A stretch of 64,000 nt of DNA from Vulgatibacter incomptus. Lineage in GTDB: Bacteria; Myxococcota; Myxococcia; Myxococcales; Vulgatibacteraceae. The position numbers and the translations under genes are program-made. Shown here in pieces: positions 9,301 through 17,400 of this stretch. The notes below the pieces were generated by a model. The model made no database searches, was not told the origin of the DNA, and saw nothing but the letters and a program-made list of their open reading frames with translations. Location: assembly GCF_001263175.1 (NCBI RefSeq), contig NZ_CP012332.1, positions 3,039,501 to 3,103,500 of the forward strand. Direction: 5' to 3'. The stretch's first letter is position 1; each line of letters begins with the position of its first letter.

Positions 9301-11178
9301 TTCGGTGGAATCCTCGGCATCCAGCCGATGGTCGGCATGGAAACCAACGTCGCCAGGACCCAGACCTTCCACTACTCGCAGCTCCAGAATAACTACGACC
9401 TGATCTCCGACTGCAAGGAGATCACCGCCAGCCAGTTCAAGCCGGCCGTGTGGAACGAGAAGCGCGACGGCAACTGGGATCCGCTCTTCGACGGCATGCT
9501 CGTCACGGTGGACGGCAAGCACACCCGCTGCCAGACCCAGAAGGTCGACTACGTCCCGTACGCCTCGCTGCGCTTCCCGACCTCCCGGGAGATCGACGCC
9601 AACCGGTTCCGCGGCGGTCCCGCGGTCGATCGCTCGTCCCGCGTCCGGGTGCCGTACGGCTTCGCCACCGATCGCTGGGCCGACCTCGGCAACGTTTCCG
9701 TGTACCGTCACGTCAACGGCGCCGACATCTACGAGCTCTTCGACTTCCTGATCACCCAGCAGGAGATGAACCACATCTTCGACAACTACCGTCGAAACCG
9801 GCTCACCTTCAGCATCCGCGGCGCCGCGAACCGCACCCTCTCGCGCTACAACGAGAAGCTTCGTGACGCGGCCAAGGGCCTGGGTCTCATGGTCAACATC
9901 TACAAGGACTACGCCGCCCAGGAAGGCCTGGATTTCGGCACGCTGTGGGCGGCTGTCGTGAAGACCAACAGCTGGGATACCAACCTCATGGCCTCCGGTC
10001 TCGCCTTCGACCACTTCACCCGGCTCACCGCCCGGCCCGAGATCGGTCCCCACGGCATCAGGAAGTTCAAGGGCGCCGAGGATCCGGTCCTCCGGTCCGG
10101 CGCTGGCGTCGAGGTGGTCATCCCCAACGGTGCCTCCGGCGCCTTCGGAGACAAGGTGACCTACGGCGGCAAGCTCGTCGAGAACACCCTCTCCGACAAC
10201 CACGGTGAGTACGACTCCGAGTACACCCTGAACGCCGGCTCGTACTACGAGAAGGCCTTCACGGCGATGCTGATGACCGAGTCGGTCGACAACTTCATCA
10301 GCTCGAGCCTCGATGACTTCGTCGACGCTCGCTACCGCTCGGTGTCCCTCGCCGACGTCTTCCCGGATGGCTTCCGCCGCTGGCTGGGCAATAACCTCAC
10401 CGGTGACGACAACCTCAAGGGTCCGCGCCTCGCGACCCTGGCGAACGGCACGGTCGACCGCGACACCAAGACGCGGCTCCCCACCAAGGGGATCGGCTGG
10501 ACCTCGTGGTGGCCGAGCACCGGCCCCGAGACCTGCTTCGCCGAGGAGAAGAGCATTCGCTGCTCCACCACTCCCACCACCACCTCCCGCGCGATCGATC
10601 CGCAGATCGGCTGGGAGCAGCAGAAGTTCCTGATCGCGTTCACCCTGATGTACCTGCCCGAGAACGCGAAGCAGACCTGGCTCAACCAGATGGCGCTCTG
10701 GGAGAAGGGTCTCGACTCGGATCCCGGCTTCCAGAACCGGATCGAGTTCCACGACCCGCACGGCAAGGTCTGGGTCGCCAAGACCTACGGCCGGGAGACG
10801 ATCTTCGGCAAGTCGGTCCAGAAGGGCATCGGCGCACGGGTCCTCGAGTGGGCGAACGAGCTCACCTCCAAGGCCTACGTGACCGATCCGGGACCCGACC
10901 TCGACGGCGACGGCCAGCCCGACTGGTACGTCCCGGTCCTCGGTGCGGATGGTCAGCCCATCGTGAAGTTCGACCCCACGATGGAGTGGATCAAGCCGGA
11001 CGGGACGTCTGGCGGGTCGGCGCCTGCTGGCTGCAACGCGACCGACAACTCCAAGTGCACGTGCAGCATGAACCGCTCGTGCGTCATGCTCGACAACTAC
11101 GTGCAGGTCCCCTACTTCCTCCGCCAGGCCATCGTGAGCTACGGCTTCACGGGCCTCGGGATGAAGGGCTGGTACTGA
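6367..11178 (+). CDS. large metzincin-type zinc metalloprotease lipoprotein (paralogue 1)
   Basis: 1603-residue exported protein with a lipobox LAGC (Cys24), so probably a membrane-anchored lipoprotein. Residues 848-858 read HEMGHSIGLRH, the full HExxHxxGxxH zinc site of metzincins. A Met-turn SVMDY follows at 923-927. This places it with the Met-zincin (DUF4953/DUF5117-like) proteases. The N-terminal ~800 residues are a large Cys-containing region with no domain I can name. Near the C-terminus DLDGDGQPD (1511-1519) looks like a calcium loop, followed by a Cys cluster (CNATDNSKCTC). A GGAGG ribosome site sits 5 bases before the ATG. It closely resembles the second metzincin in the window along its whole length. 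The substrate is unknown. Confidence 0.88.
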   Translation: MSWMNKMWRSSTLLAAAALALAGCGQERDPLNRVQPDVLEKSFFVGSNPEDPSDAPEFYSQATIVDVGFGAAQDGLFTSTYAQPLARLKWTIQQDYLIGRLTYERIDGSDGKGTGAGPLRNEGVIAAMFKIEKHFDIQRSYNPTTGEEQNIVEENTDRPWYERKYMRVNWSKNENTDSYDFDTLSMLGIIGGIKYESSSYFVNDPSDENAPKFVPEQGYFDVTTKAFAVPQQVDLRRLGWGIDSYPACFLSPEFAGGAGPSANCNPVEITIRHSFKRLENKDYEPADWDGYRFQNFGAFTTERLGYARNYGMTDDRQYRFINRYNIWERSHYYANPQEMTGAIECFTPNTTKPGEDPNRGYAINGTADECKAAGPGSKCDTFSQKCTLPYRERDIRPQPWYLASGSAPEYFDGTNMAAQEWDTALRASVMTARYAECMATRKPGSTEPECDATYPIYRGQQNENDDAIALSREVDFCFAGKAYPQFAGNCEKVADQVGKERSYSAGVIEVAKLPRIIVLCHSPVEAGDPAQCGGPRLPATLTAEQCYDARNAGDKATVAVCDAARTVRRGDLRYHQVNVITAPQTPSPWGIMVDSHDPLTGEKVAASINIWSHVTDLASQGLVDLARYAAGELTTEDVTEGTYVYDWSRAAESAGKAGSLSPMTRDQLDQRVADITGVSADTYRNITVEAYGSRRGRIEEVASKLAGVRADLNAPSDFKHVYDARRKAAVANGLDALLTTKAMQQYAGVTTNTPDYQVLASPLQGSNPSLMRDMRNAREVALAARGTCMMSGEAGEAPAPVSIANLGKELQRKFGNFNPADNAATQLARAERMRKYIAHRYNYAVIAHEMGHSIGLRHNFVSTSDAWGYRPQYWQLRTSNGKRVAECKTLRADDDFSCVGPRYFDPASPEQSEQLIQMFMHSSVMDYPGELSQDMVGLGAYDFAAARSFYGDVVAVFQDPSYLAGKARGTGMLAKDSNFGGILGIQPMVGMETNVARTQTFHYSQLQNNYDLISDCKEITASQFKPAVWNEKRDGNWDPLFDGMLVTVDGKHTRCQTQKVDYVPYASLRFPTSREIDANRFRGGPAVDRSSRVRVPYGFATDRWADLGNVSVYRHVNGADIYELFDFLITQQEMNHIFDNYRRNRLTFSIRGAANRTLSRYNEKLRDAAKGLGLMVNIYKDYAAQEGLDFGTLWAAVVKTNSWDTNLMASGLAFDHFTRLTARPEIGPHGIRKFKGAEDPVLRSGAGVEVVIPNGASGAFGDKVTYGGKLVENTLSDNHGEYDSEYTLNAGSYYEKAFTAMLMTESVDNFISSSLDDFVDARYRSVSLADVFPDGFRRWLGNNLTGDDNLKGPRLATLANGTVDRDTKTRLPTKGIGWTSWWPSTGPETCFAEEKSIRCSTTPTTTSRAIDPQIGWEQQKFLIAFTLMYLPENAKQTWLNQMALWEKGLDSDPGFQNRIEFHDPHGKVWVAKTYGRETIFGKSVQKGIGARVLEWANELTSKAYVTDPGPDLDGDGQPDWYVPVLGADGQPIVKFDPTMEWIKPDGTSGGSAPAGCNATDNSKCTCSMNRSCVMLDNYVQVPYFLRQAIVSYGFTGLGMKGWY

Positions 11179-11185
11179 TGTAATC

Positions 11186-11260
11186 GGAAGACGCGACCCC
11201 GCGTCTTCCCACGAGGCGGCCAGGTCGGGAGCTCCCCGATCTGGCCGCCTCGACATTTTT
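11186..11260 (+). terminator. tandem hairpin terminator after metzincin 1
   Basis: There is a perfect 10-base stem (GGAAGACGCG / CGCGTCTTCC, loop ACCC). It is followed by a second perfect 12-base stem (CGAGGCGGCCAG / CTGGCCGCCTCG) and then ACATTTTT. The second hairpin with its T-run is a textbook intrinsic terminator. It closes the unit and isolates the activator gene downstream. Confidence 0.85.
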
Positions 11261-11337
11261 GGGGCGCTTGTTCGATCGCTCGGCTTCCCGTGATAGGCTT
11301 CTGATCAAGAGGCGGTATCAGACGGCGAGGCTTCGCG

Positions 11338-12564
11338 ATGGACGCTTTCGCAACCACTTTCGACAAGCTGGGGATCGTCGGATCGCGCTTCCGCGAGGAC
11401 GTCGCCTCCCAGGTTCAGGCCGCAGTGCTCTCGCGACGCGGCCGGGACGCGGTCCGCCTCGCCGGCCTCACCGGCACCGGCAAGGAGCTCGTCTCCTCCC
11501 TCGTCCACGAGGTCGCCAGGTGCGAGCTCGGCCGCGACGGCGAGATCGTCGAGATCAACTGCGGCAACCTCTCCGACTCGCTCTTCGAGAGCTCCCTCTT
11601 CGGCCATAAGCGCGGCGCGTTCACCGGCGCGAACGCCGATCAGGCGGGTCTGCTCGAGAAGGCGAAGGGCGGCACCCTCGTCCTCGACGAGGTGCAGAAC
11701 CTCTCCCTGGATTCCCAGGGAAGGCTGCTGCGCCTGATCGGCGAGAGGGAGTACCGGCCCGTAGGCTCCACGTCCCTCAAGCGCACCGACGCGCTGATCG
11801 TCCTCGTCTCGAACCTGGACCTGGTGGCGCTCACCAGGGACGGCCGCTTCCGCCGCGATCTCCTCGATCGCGCGCCGGCGAAGATCAACCTCCTCCCTCT
11901 CTGGTCGCGCCGCGAGGACATCTCCGAGCTGGCCACCACCTTCGCCCGCGAGGCCGCCGGCGACAGGGGCTGGACCGAGTTCGAGGGTCCCACCCGCCGG
12001 GCGCTCGCCGATCTCGAGGGCGCCCTCGTAGAGCATCGCGAGACGTCGGTGCGCAGGTTGCGCGAGCTGGTTCGGGACGCCGTCTTCGCCTTCGAAGGCC
12101 AGGACCCGATCTCGCTCGAGAGCAGCGCGTTCTCTAAGGTGCTTCGAGATTTCTACGGGGCCGGCACAGAGGACCGGGACGCCTGGGATCGCGCGGACAT
12201 CGAGGAGCGGTTCGACCTCGCGATCGAGGCCCAGACGGTCGCGCGGATCGCCGAGCTCCACGCCCTGCCCCAGACCACCTTGCTCAAGCTGGCCCGAGTC
12301 TTGCGTGAGCTCCATGGGTCGCTCACCGGCGGAGAGAAGCCGGTGCCGTCCAGCTATCGAAACCTCATGGCCCGAACGTCGCTCGCCACGAAGGCTGCGC
12401 TCTGGCTGCTCAGCGGGGCGCGGAACCAGAGCGAGTTCCGGCGGTTCTTCGGAACGAACCCCCACGAGATGCCGCCGAAGAGCGTCGCGTGGCAGATCTA
12501 CCACGACGTCTTCGGCTCCCTCGAGGAGACGTCTCCGCCCGGCACCGGCGAGGAATTGAATTGA
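11338..12564 (+). CDS. sigma-54-interacting AAA+ activator core without receiver or obvious HTH
   Basis: 408-residue bacterial enhancer-binding protein core. Walker A GLTGTGKE is at 43-50, the sigma-54-contacting loop GAFTGA at 93-98 and Walker B TLVLDE at 113-118. A lid region with Arg residues follows (SRREDI). Only ~20 residues precede the AAA+ fold, so there is no receiver, GAF or FHA sensor. The C-terminal ~130 residues show no convincing Fis-type helix-turn-helix. It is coupled by a one-base stop/start overlap to a winged-helix protein that could supply DNA binding or control. It lies between the two sigma-54-promoted metzincin units and is their most likely regulator (inference). Confidence 0.87.
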   Translation: MDAFATTFDKLGIVGSRFREDVASQVQAAVLSRRGRDAVRLAGLTGTGKELVSSLVHEVARCELGRDGEIVEINCGNLSDSLFESSLFGHKRGAFTGANADQAGLLEKAKGGTLVLDEVQNLSLDSQGRLLRLIGEREYRPVGSTSLKRTDALIVLVSNLDLVALTRDGRFRRDLLDRAPAKINLLPLWSRREDISELATTFAREAAGDRGWTEFEGPTRRALADLEGALVEHRETSVRRLRELVRDAVFAFEGQDPISLESSAFSKVLRDFYGAGTEDRDAWDRADIEERFDLAIEAQTVARIAELHALPQTTLLKLARVLRELHGSLTGGEKPVPSSYRNLMARTSLATKAALWLLSGARNQSEFRRFFGTNPHEMPPKSVAWQIYHDVFGSLEETSPPGTGEELN

Positions 12565-13292
12565 TGTCGGCCAGCGTCGCGAAAATCTACAGCGAGACCG
12601 GGTGGGACGCCCTCTCGGGCGAGGTCCCAATCATCGTGCGCGTCCTCTCGGGAGCGGCGACCCTGGAAGAGCTGGCCGACGCCGCCGGGGAGCGCGATCT
12701 CGTCCGCATGCGAAAGCGGCTCTCGAGGTTGGTGCGTGAGGGGATCCTCGTGCAGCAGGGCGCTCTCTACGAAGCGACCGCGCGCGCCTTCGAGAGCGAC
12801 CGCCAGGAAGGGATGCTCACCACGGTGGCGCGCCACTTCCTCCCGGTCATCGCGAAGGTCGCGAACGATCCGTCCAGCGGCTTCGTGGCGCAGGTCGATC
12901 TCGACCTCGACGAGGCAGAGCAGGAGGCGTTCTGCTCCGTGGGCGAGCAAGCGCTGCTGGAAGAGCTGACCGCGCTCACGGAGCTCCCGGCTCCCGCCAA
13001 GGAGCCCTGGGCGCTGGTGGTAATGGCCACTTCGGACGTCCCGCCCGAAGACCCGACACAGGAGCGGCTCATGGAGACGCTCCGGCGCTGCGCCAGGCAG
13101 CGCGCCACCGCTTCGCTGGCGCCGCGTTCCGTACTGCGTTATCTGGAGGGGCACTTCGGGGATCCCGGCGCCGCCGTGGAGCTCGTCCGAAAGGCCGCTT
13201 CGAAGTTGGGGGAGCGGCGGCCGGGCCGGCGCTTTTCCGTGACCTACACATTTTGCGCGTCCCCGCGCACCACCGTTGGAGAATGGCGATGA
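12564..13292 (+). CDS. winged-helix partner of the sigma-54 activator
   Basis: 242-residue protein that I do not recognise as a named family. Residues ~20-72 have the pattern of a winged helix-turn-helix: a helical start, LEELADAAGERDLVRMRKRLSRLV as helices 2 and 3, then a short wing. The remaining ~170 residues look alpha/beta with an acidic middle. The ATG shares one base with the stop of the AAA+ gene, and GAGGAA lies 9 bases upstream. Its own stop overlaps the next start. Tight coupling suggests a DNA-binding, sensor or anti-activator subunit for the AAA+ protein. This role is inferred from context. Confidence 0.72.
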   Translation: MSASVAKIYSETGWDALSGEVPIIVRVLSGAATLEELADAAGERDLVRMRKRLSRLVREGILVQQGALYEATARAFESDRQEGMLTTVARHFLPVIAKVANDPSSGFVAQVDLDLDEAEQEAFCSVGEQALLEELTALTELPAPAKEPWALVVMATSDVPPEDPTQERLMETLRRCARQRATASLAPRSVLRYLEGHFGDPGAAVELVRKAASKLGERRPGRRFSVTYTFCASPRTTVGEWR

Positions 13293-13753
13293 GGCCCCTT
13301 CTTTCCACAATGGCGGCGCTGCTCGTCCTCGGGCTTCCGTTGGCCTCGGCCCAGGCTGGCGTCGTGATCATCAACGCGCGCGACGGAGGACGCTATGCGT
13401 ACTTCGATCCCTCCACGGGAACCTTTCTGACGCAGAGCCAAGGCAGCCAGGGAGGTCAGGACGACTCGCTCCGAACCGGCCCGGCTAACGTGATCCCGCC
13501 CCGACCTGGCACCCCTGGTTCGCCCGGGACGCCCGGCACGCCAGGCGCTTCCGGCTCGGACGAGTCCAGCGAGTCGTCCGGTTCGAGCGGCTCCTACCGT
13601 CCCGGCCGGTACGAGCTCAAGCAGATCGCCGACGGGTCGATCACGCCGGACGAGGCCATGGCGGGTTGCGGGGGCGCGAGCGCTGCCGCAGGCCCTGGAG
13701 GCCTCCTGCCCCTCGCGATCGCATCCCTCGCGCTCCTGCGCCGGCGCCGGTAG
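13289..13753 (+). CDS. secreted collagen-like protein with MYXO-CTERM-like tail
   Basis: 154-residue exported protein. A signal peptide (~1-23) is followed by a short globular part, a collagen-like stretch of G-T-P/G-S-P triplets, a Ser/Glu-rich linker, and a C-terminal sorting tail. The tail has Cys-Gly-Gly, then Gly/Pro, a hydrophobic helix and RRRR at the end. This matches the MYXO-CTERM type of surface-sorting signal used in myxobacteria. The chosen ATG overlaps the upstream stop (ATGA) with GGAGA 6 bases before it; an ATG two codons earlier is less well placed. Placement with the regulator pair suggests a sensor or surface partner, unproven. Confidence 0.78.
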   Translation: MRPLLSTMAALLVLGLPLASAQAGVVIINARDGGRYAYFDPSTGTFLTQSQGSQGGQDDSLRTGPANVIPPRPGTPGSPGTPGTPGASGSDESSESSGSSGSYRPGRYELKQIADGSITPDEAMAGCGGASAAAGPGGLLPLAIASLALLRRRR

Positions 13754-13776
13754 CCGGAAGCGGTCCTGTCCTCCGG

Positions 13777-13803
13777 GAGGCCCTTCGGGGCCTCTCGGCG
13801 TTT
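13777..13803 (+). terminator. UUCG-tetraloop hairpin terminator
   Basis: A 7-base stem GAGGCCC / GGGCCTC closes on a TTCG tetraloop, and a short T-run (GTTT) follows. It lies 24 bases after the MYXO-CTERM gene and probably ends the activator operon. Confidence 0.6.
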
Positions 13804-13874
13804 CGAGCCAGAAGTAGCCCACGGGAGGGCTTTGGCTGGGGCGATGACCGGCCGGTTTTGGTAGATTCCCGGCC

Positions 13875-14186
13875 ATGTCCATGCACATCGACTTCCCGAC
13901 CCGCCTCCCCGTCTCCGAGGCCAAGGCCCGCCTCCAGCGCCTCGGCGAGTACCTCCAAGCCAAGCACGGAATCGGCGTAGCCTGGCAGGGCGACGAAGGG
14001 ACGATCCGTGGCCGCTACCTGGTGGTCGCGATCGAGGGGACGGTCTCGGTGCGCGAAGGGATGGTCACCTTCGACGGCAAGGATCCGGGCCTCCTCTGGC
14101 GGAGCAAGGCCAAGGAGTACCTCACCCACAAGATGAGCAAGTATCTCGATCCGGCCGTACCGATCGACATGCTCCCGAGCGCGTAG
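13875..14186 (+). CDS. polyhydroxyalkanoic acid system (PHA_gran_rgn) family protein
   Basis: 103-residue cytoplasmic protein matching the small PHA-granule-region family: N-terminal ID-FPTRLPVSEAKARL helix, then WQGDEGTIRGRYL and VREGMVTFDGK strands, then a C-terminal helix. The family is often found near polyhydroxyalkanoate genes, but its function is not settled. No PHA synthase is in the window. A start two codons later (second ATG) is possible. It ends just before the inverted repeat and promoter of metzincin 2 and is probably transcribed separately. Confidence 0.78.
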   Translation: MSMHIDFPTRLPVSEAKARLQRLGEYLQAKHGIGVAWQGDEGTIRGRYLVVAIEGTVSVREGMVTFDGKDPGLLWRSKAKEYLTHKMSKYLDPAVPIDMLPSA

Positions 14187-14241
14187 CACCGGCGCTCCGC
14201 TTTCGGCGTCGCGCGAGAGCGTTCGGCCGGCCCTCGGCCGC

Positions 14242-14257
14242 GTTCGATCCTCCGAAC
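14242..14257. promoter_or_regulatory. inverted repeat GTTCG-N6-CGAAC, candidate activator site 3
   Basis: 5-base arms with the same 6-base spacing as the two sites upstream of the barrel gene. It is centred about 103 bases upstream of the -12 element of the metzincin 2 promoter. Two further GTTCG half-sites flank it, near 14221 and 14300. Confidence 0.5.
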
Positions 14258-14338
14258 CCGCGCTTCGAAATCAGGAAAGCTGCGGCCGCATTCGGCTCCG
14301 TTCGCCCCAGATTCGAGCAGCCCCCGTTCACCGGCTCT

Positions 14339-14354
14339 TGGCACGCGCACTGCA
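14339..14354 (+). promoter_or_regulatory. sigma-54 (-24/-12) promoter for metzincin 2
   Basis: TGGCACGCGCACTGCA is a strong match to the RpoN consensus. It is preceded by T, giving TTGGCACG. GG and GC are 12 bases apart, and the GC lies 51 bases before the chosen ATG. This is nearly identical in geometry to the promoter of the first metzincin unit. Confidence 0.75.
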
Positions 14355-14403
14355 CTGCGAGTGGTGCGTACAATCACGCCCAGGCGTCGGAGGGGATACT
14401 CGA

Positions 14404-17400
14404 ATGAAGCCTCGAAGGGATCGCGGTGCGCGGAGGCGTGCCCAGTCATTCTTCCCGCTACGCTGTAGCTCGTTTGCGCTGTTGGCGCTCCTTGCTCTCG
14501 GCACGGGCTGCAGCAAGGGCAGAGAACCGGCCGAGCGGGTGCAGCAGCCTGGGCCGCACGCGCTGGAAAAATCATTTTTCGTCGGCAAGGACCCCGGGGA
14601 TCCCTCGAGCGCTCCCGAGTTTTACTCGCGAGCCACCCTCGTCGGCGTCGGCTACAGCGAAGGAAATGACGAACGCTTCACCGCCGCCTCCGAGCGCCTC
14701 GCGCGCCTCAAGTGGACGATCTACGAGGACTTCCTGATCGGCCGCCTGACCTACGAACGCGTCGACGGCAATAGCGTCGATCGGCTGCGCAACGACGGCG
14801 TGATCGCGGCGATGTTCAGGATCGGGAGGCACGTCGACTTCCAGCGTAGGTACAACCCCGCCACCGGCGAAAACCTATACGTCGAGGATACGGAATCCCG
14901 CCCCTGGTACGAGCGGAAGTACATGCAGGTGGATTGGTCGAAGAACCTCAACACGGACAGCTACGACTTCGACACCCTGTCGATGATGGGCGTCTACGGC
15001 GGCGTGAAGTACGAGCCCAGCTCGTACTACCTGAACGATCCCGCCGACCCGGATGCTCCGCGGTTCGACCTCGAGAACGGCTACTTCGACATCACCACCA
15101 AGGTCTTCGCGGTCCCGCAGCAGGTGGACCTGCGCCACCTCGGCTGGGGAATCGACAGCTACCCCGCGTGCTTCCTCGGGGACACGATCGGCAGCGGGTC
15201 CGGGCCCTCCACCAGCTGCAACCCCGCGGAGTTGACGATCCGGCAGTCGTTCAAGCGCGTCACGAACACCGACTACGAGCCGGCGGACTGGGACGGGTAC
15301 CGCTCGCAGGCCTTTGGGGCCTTGACCTCCAATCGCTTCGCCCCCCGTGGCTACGAGTACGGCGGAGACCGCCAGAACCGCTTCATCAACCGCTACAACA
15401 TCTGGGAGCGAAGCCACTTCTATCGGGATCCGGCCGCGATGACCGGCGCGATCGAGTGCTCCACCCCTGCGACCACGCCCGCCGACGCGGACCCGAACCG
15501 CGGCTTCGCCGCCAACGGCACCGCCGACGAGTGCGTCTCCGCCGGCGCCGGCTCGAGGTGCGACACCTTCAACCAGAAGTGCACCCTCCCCTTCCGCGCC
15601 CGCAAGGTCCGGCCGCAGCCCTTGTTCTTCACCCTCGGTAGCAATCTCGACTACTTCGACGCCACCGACCGGGCGACCCAGGAGTGGGATACGGCCCTGC
15701 GCGCCGCCGTGATGAGCGCTCGCTATGCCGAGTGCATGGCGACCCGGGGGAAGGGCTCCGCAGAAGCGGCTTGCGAGGATCGCTTCCCGGTCTACTTTGG
15801 CCAGCAGGAAGAGAACGACGACGCGATCGCCCTCTCCCGCGAGATGGATTCCTGCCTCCGCGGCAAGGCCTACCCGGACTTCGCAGGTCGCTGCGACGAG
15901 GTGGCGGAGCAGCTGGGGAGGGACCGCGGCTACTCCAAGGGAGTCATCGAGGTCGCCAAGCTGAATCGGATCCTCGTCCTCTGCCACAGCCCGGTGGAGG
16001 CCAACGATCCCGCCGAGTGCGGCGGCCCCCGGCTCCCGGCCGGCGTCACGGCCCGAAAGTGCGAGGAAGCCCGCGACGTCCGCGACCTGGGCACCATGGA
16101 GATCTGCGATGGAGCGCTCTCGGCTCGTCGCGGTGACCTCCGCTACCACCAGGTAAACGTGCTCGCCGCTCCGCAGAGCGGTTCGCCCTGGGCGATCATG
16201 GCGGACGCCAGCGATCCCCTCTCCGGCGAGAAGATCTCCGCGAGCATCGACGTCTCCTCCCACGTCACCGACCTGCTGAGCCAGGACCTCGTGGACATCG
16301 CGCGCTACGCAGCGGGCGAGCTCCCCAAGGGGGGCCTCAACGAGGCAGAGTTCGTATACGACTGGTCCGGCGTCGCCAAGGCCGCCAGCAAGGGCGGAGG
16401 TGCCCTCCCCCCGCTGACCCGCGAGGAGCTTGAGCGGCGCCTCGCCGAGGCCTCCGGCGTCTCACCGGAGACGTTTCGCGAGGCGTCGCTCGACCGGCTC
16501 CCGAGCGCGATCGTGGGCCAGGTGGACGCGATCGCCGCGAGAGTCGATGGCATCCGCTCCGACGTGAACGCTCCATCCGACTTCGAGCCGATCTACGAGG
16601 CGCGCCGCAAGGCCGCCGTCGACGACCATCTCGACATGGCGCTGACCACCAAGGCGATGCAGGAGTACGCAGGGAGCGCCTTCAACTTCCCCGGTTTCAT
16701 GACCTTGGCCTCGCCGCTCCAGGGCGCGAACCCCGTCCTCGCGAGGAAGATGCGCAGCGCCAAGGAGGTCGCCCTGGCGGAGCACGGAGCCTGCGTGCTC
16801 GGAGACCCGCCCGCCCCGGTCTCCATCGCCAACCTCGCCAGGCACCTCGAGCGCAAGTTCGGCGCCGTCGATTCCAAGGACGGTGTCGCTAGCCAGCTCG
16901 AACGCGCCGAACGCATGCGCCGCTACCTCGCGAGCCGCCTCCATTCCTCGTTGATCGCCCACGAGCTGGGGCACTCGGTCGCGCTTCGCCACAACTTCGT
17001 GAGCTCATCGGACGCCTGGGGCTATCGGCCGCAGTACTGGCAGCTCCGAACCCGAGACGGCGAGCGGAAGGAGGCGTGCACCGACCTGAACACGCCCGCC
17101 GATTGCGTCGGCCCGCGCTACTTCGACCCGGTCTCGGACGAGCAGAGCGACGAGCTCATCCAGATGTTCATGCACTCCTCCGTGATGGACCACCCCGGCG
17201 AGATCCTCCAGGACATGGTCGGCCTCGGCGCCTACGACTTCGCGGCGGCCCGGTCGTTCTACGGCGACACCATCGCGGTCTTCGGCGATCCGAGCTACCG
17301 CGCGGGCCTCCCCCGTGGCACCGGCATGCTCGCCAAGGACGGGAACTTCGGCGGAACCATCGGCATGCGCCCCATGATCGGGGGCGAAGGCAAGGACGCG

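Noticed and set aside
6319-11256. 1645-residue open frame on the minus strand opposite metzincin 1
   Set aside because: It is an antisense shadow caused by strong third-position GC bias. The plus-strand protein has a signal peptide, zinc site and paralogue, while the minus frame is Val/Gly/Ala/Arg-rich with no motif.
13501-13560. Short triplet-like DNA repeats in the MYXO-CTERM gene as a CRISPR-like array
   Set aside because: They encode collagen-like G-x-P units in frame and have no regular spacer-repeat layout.
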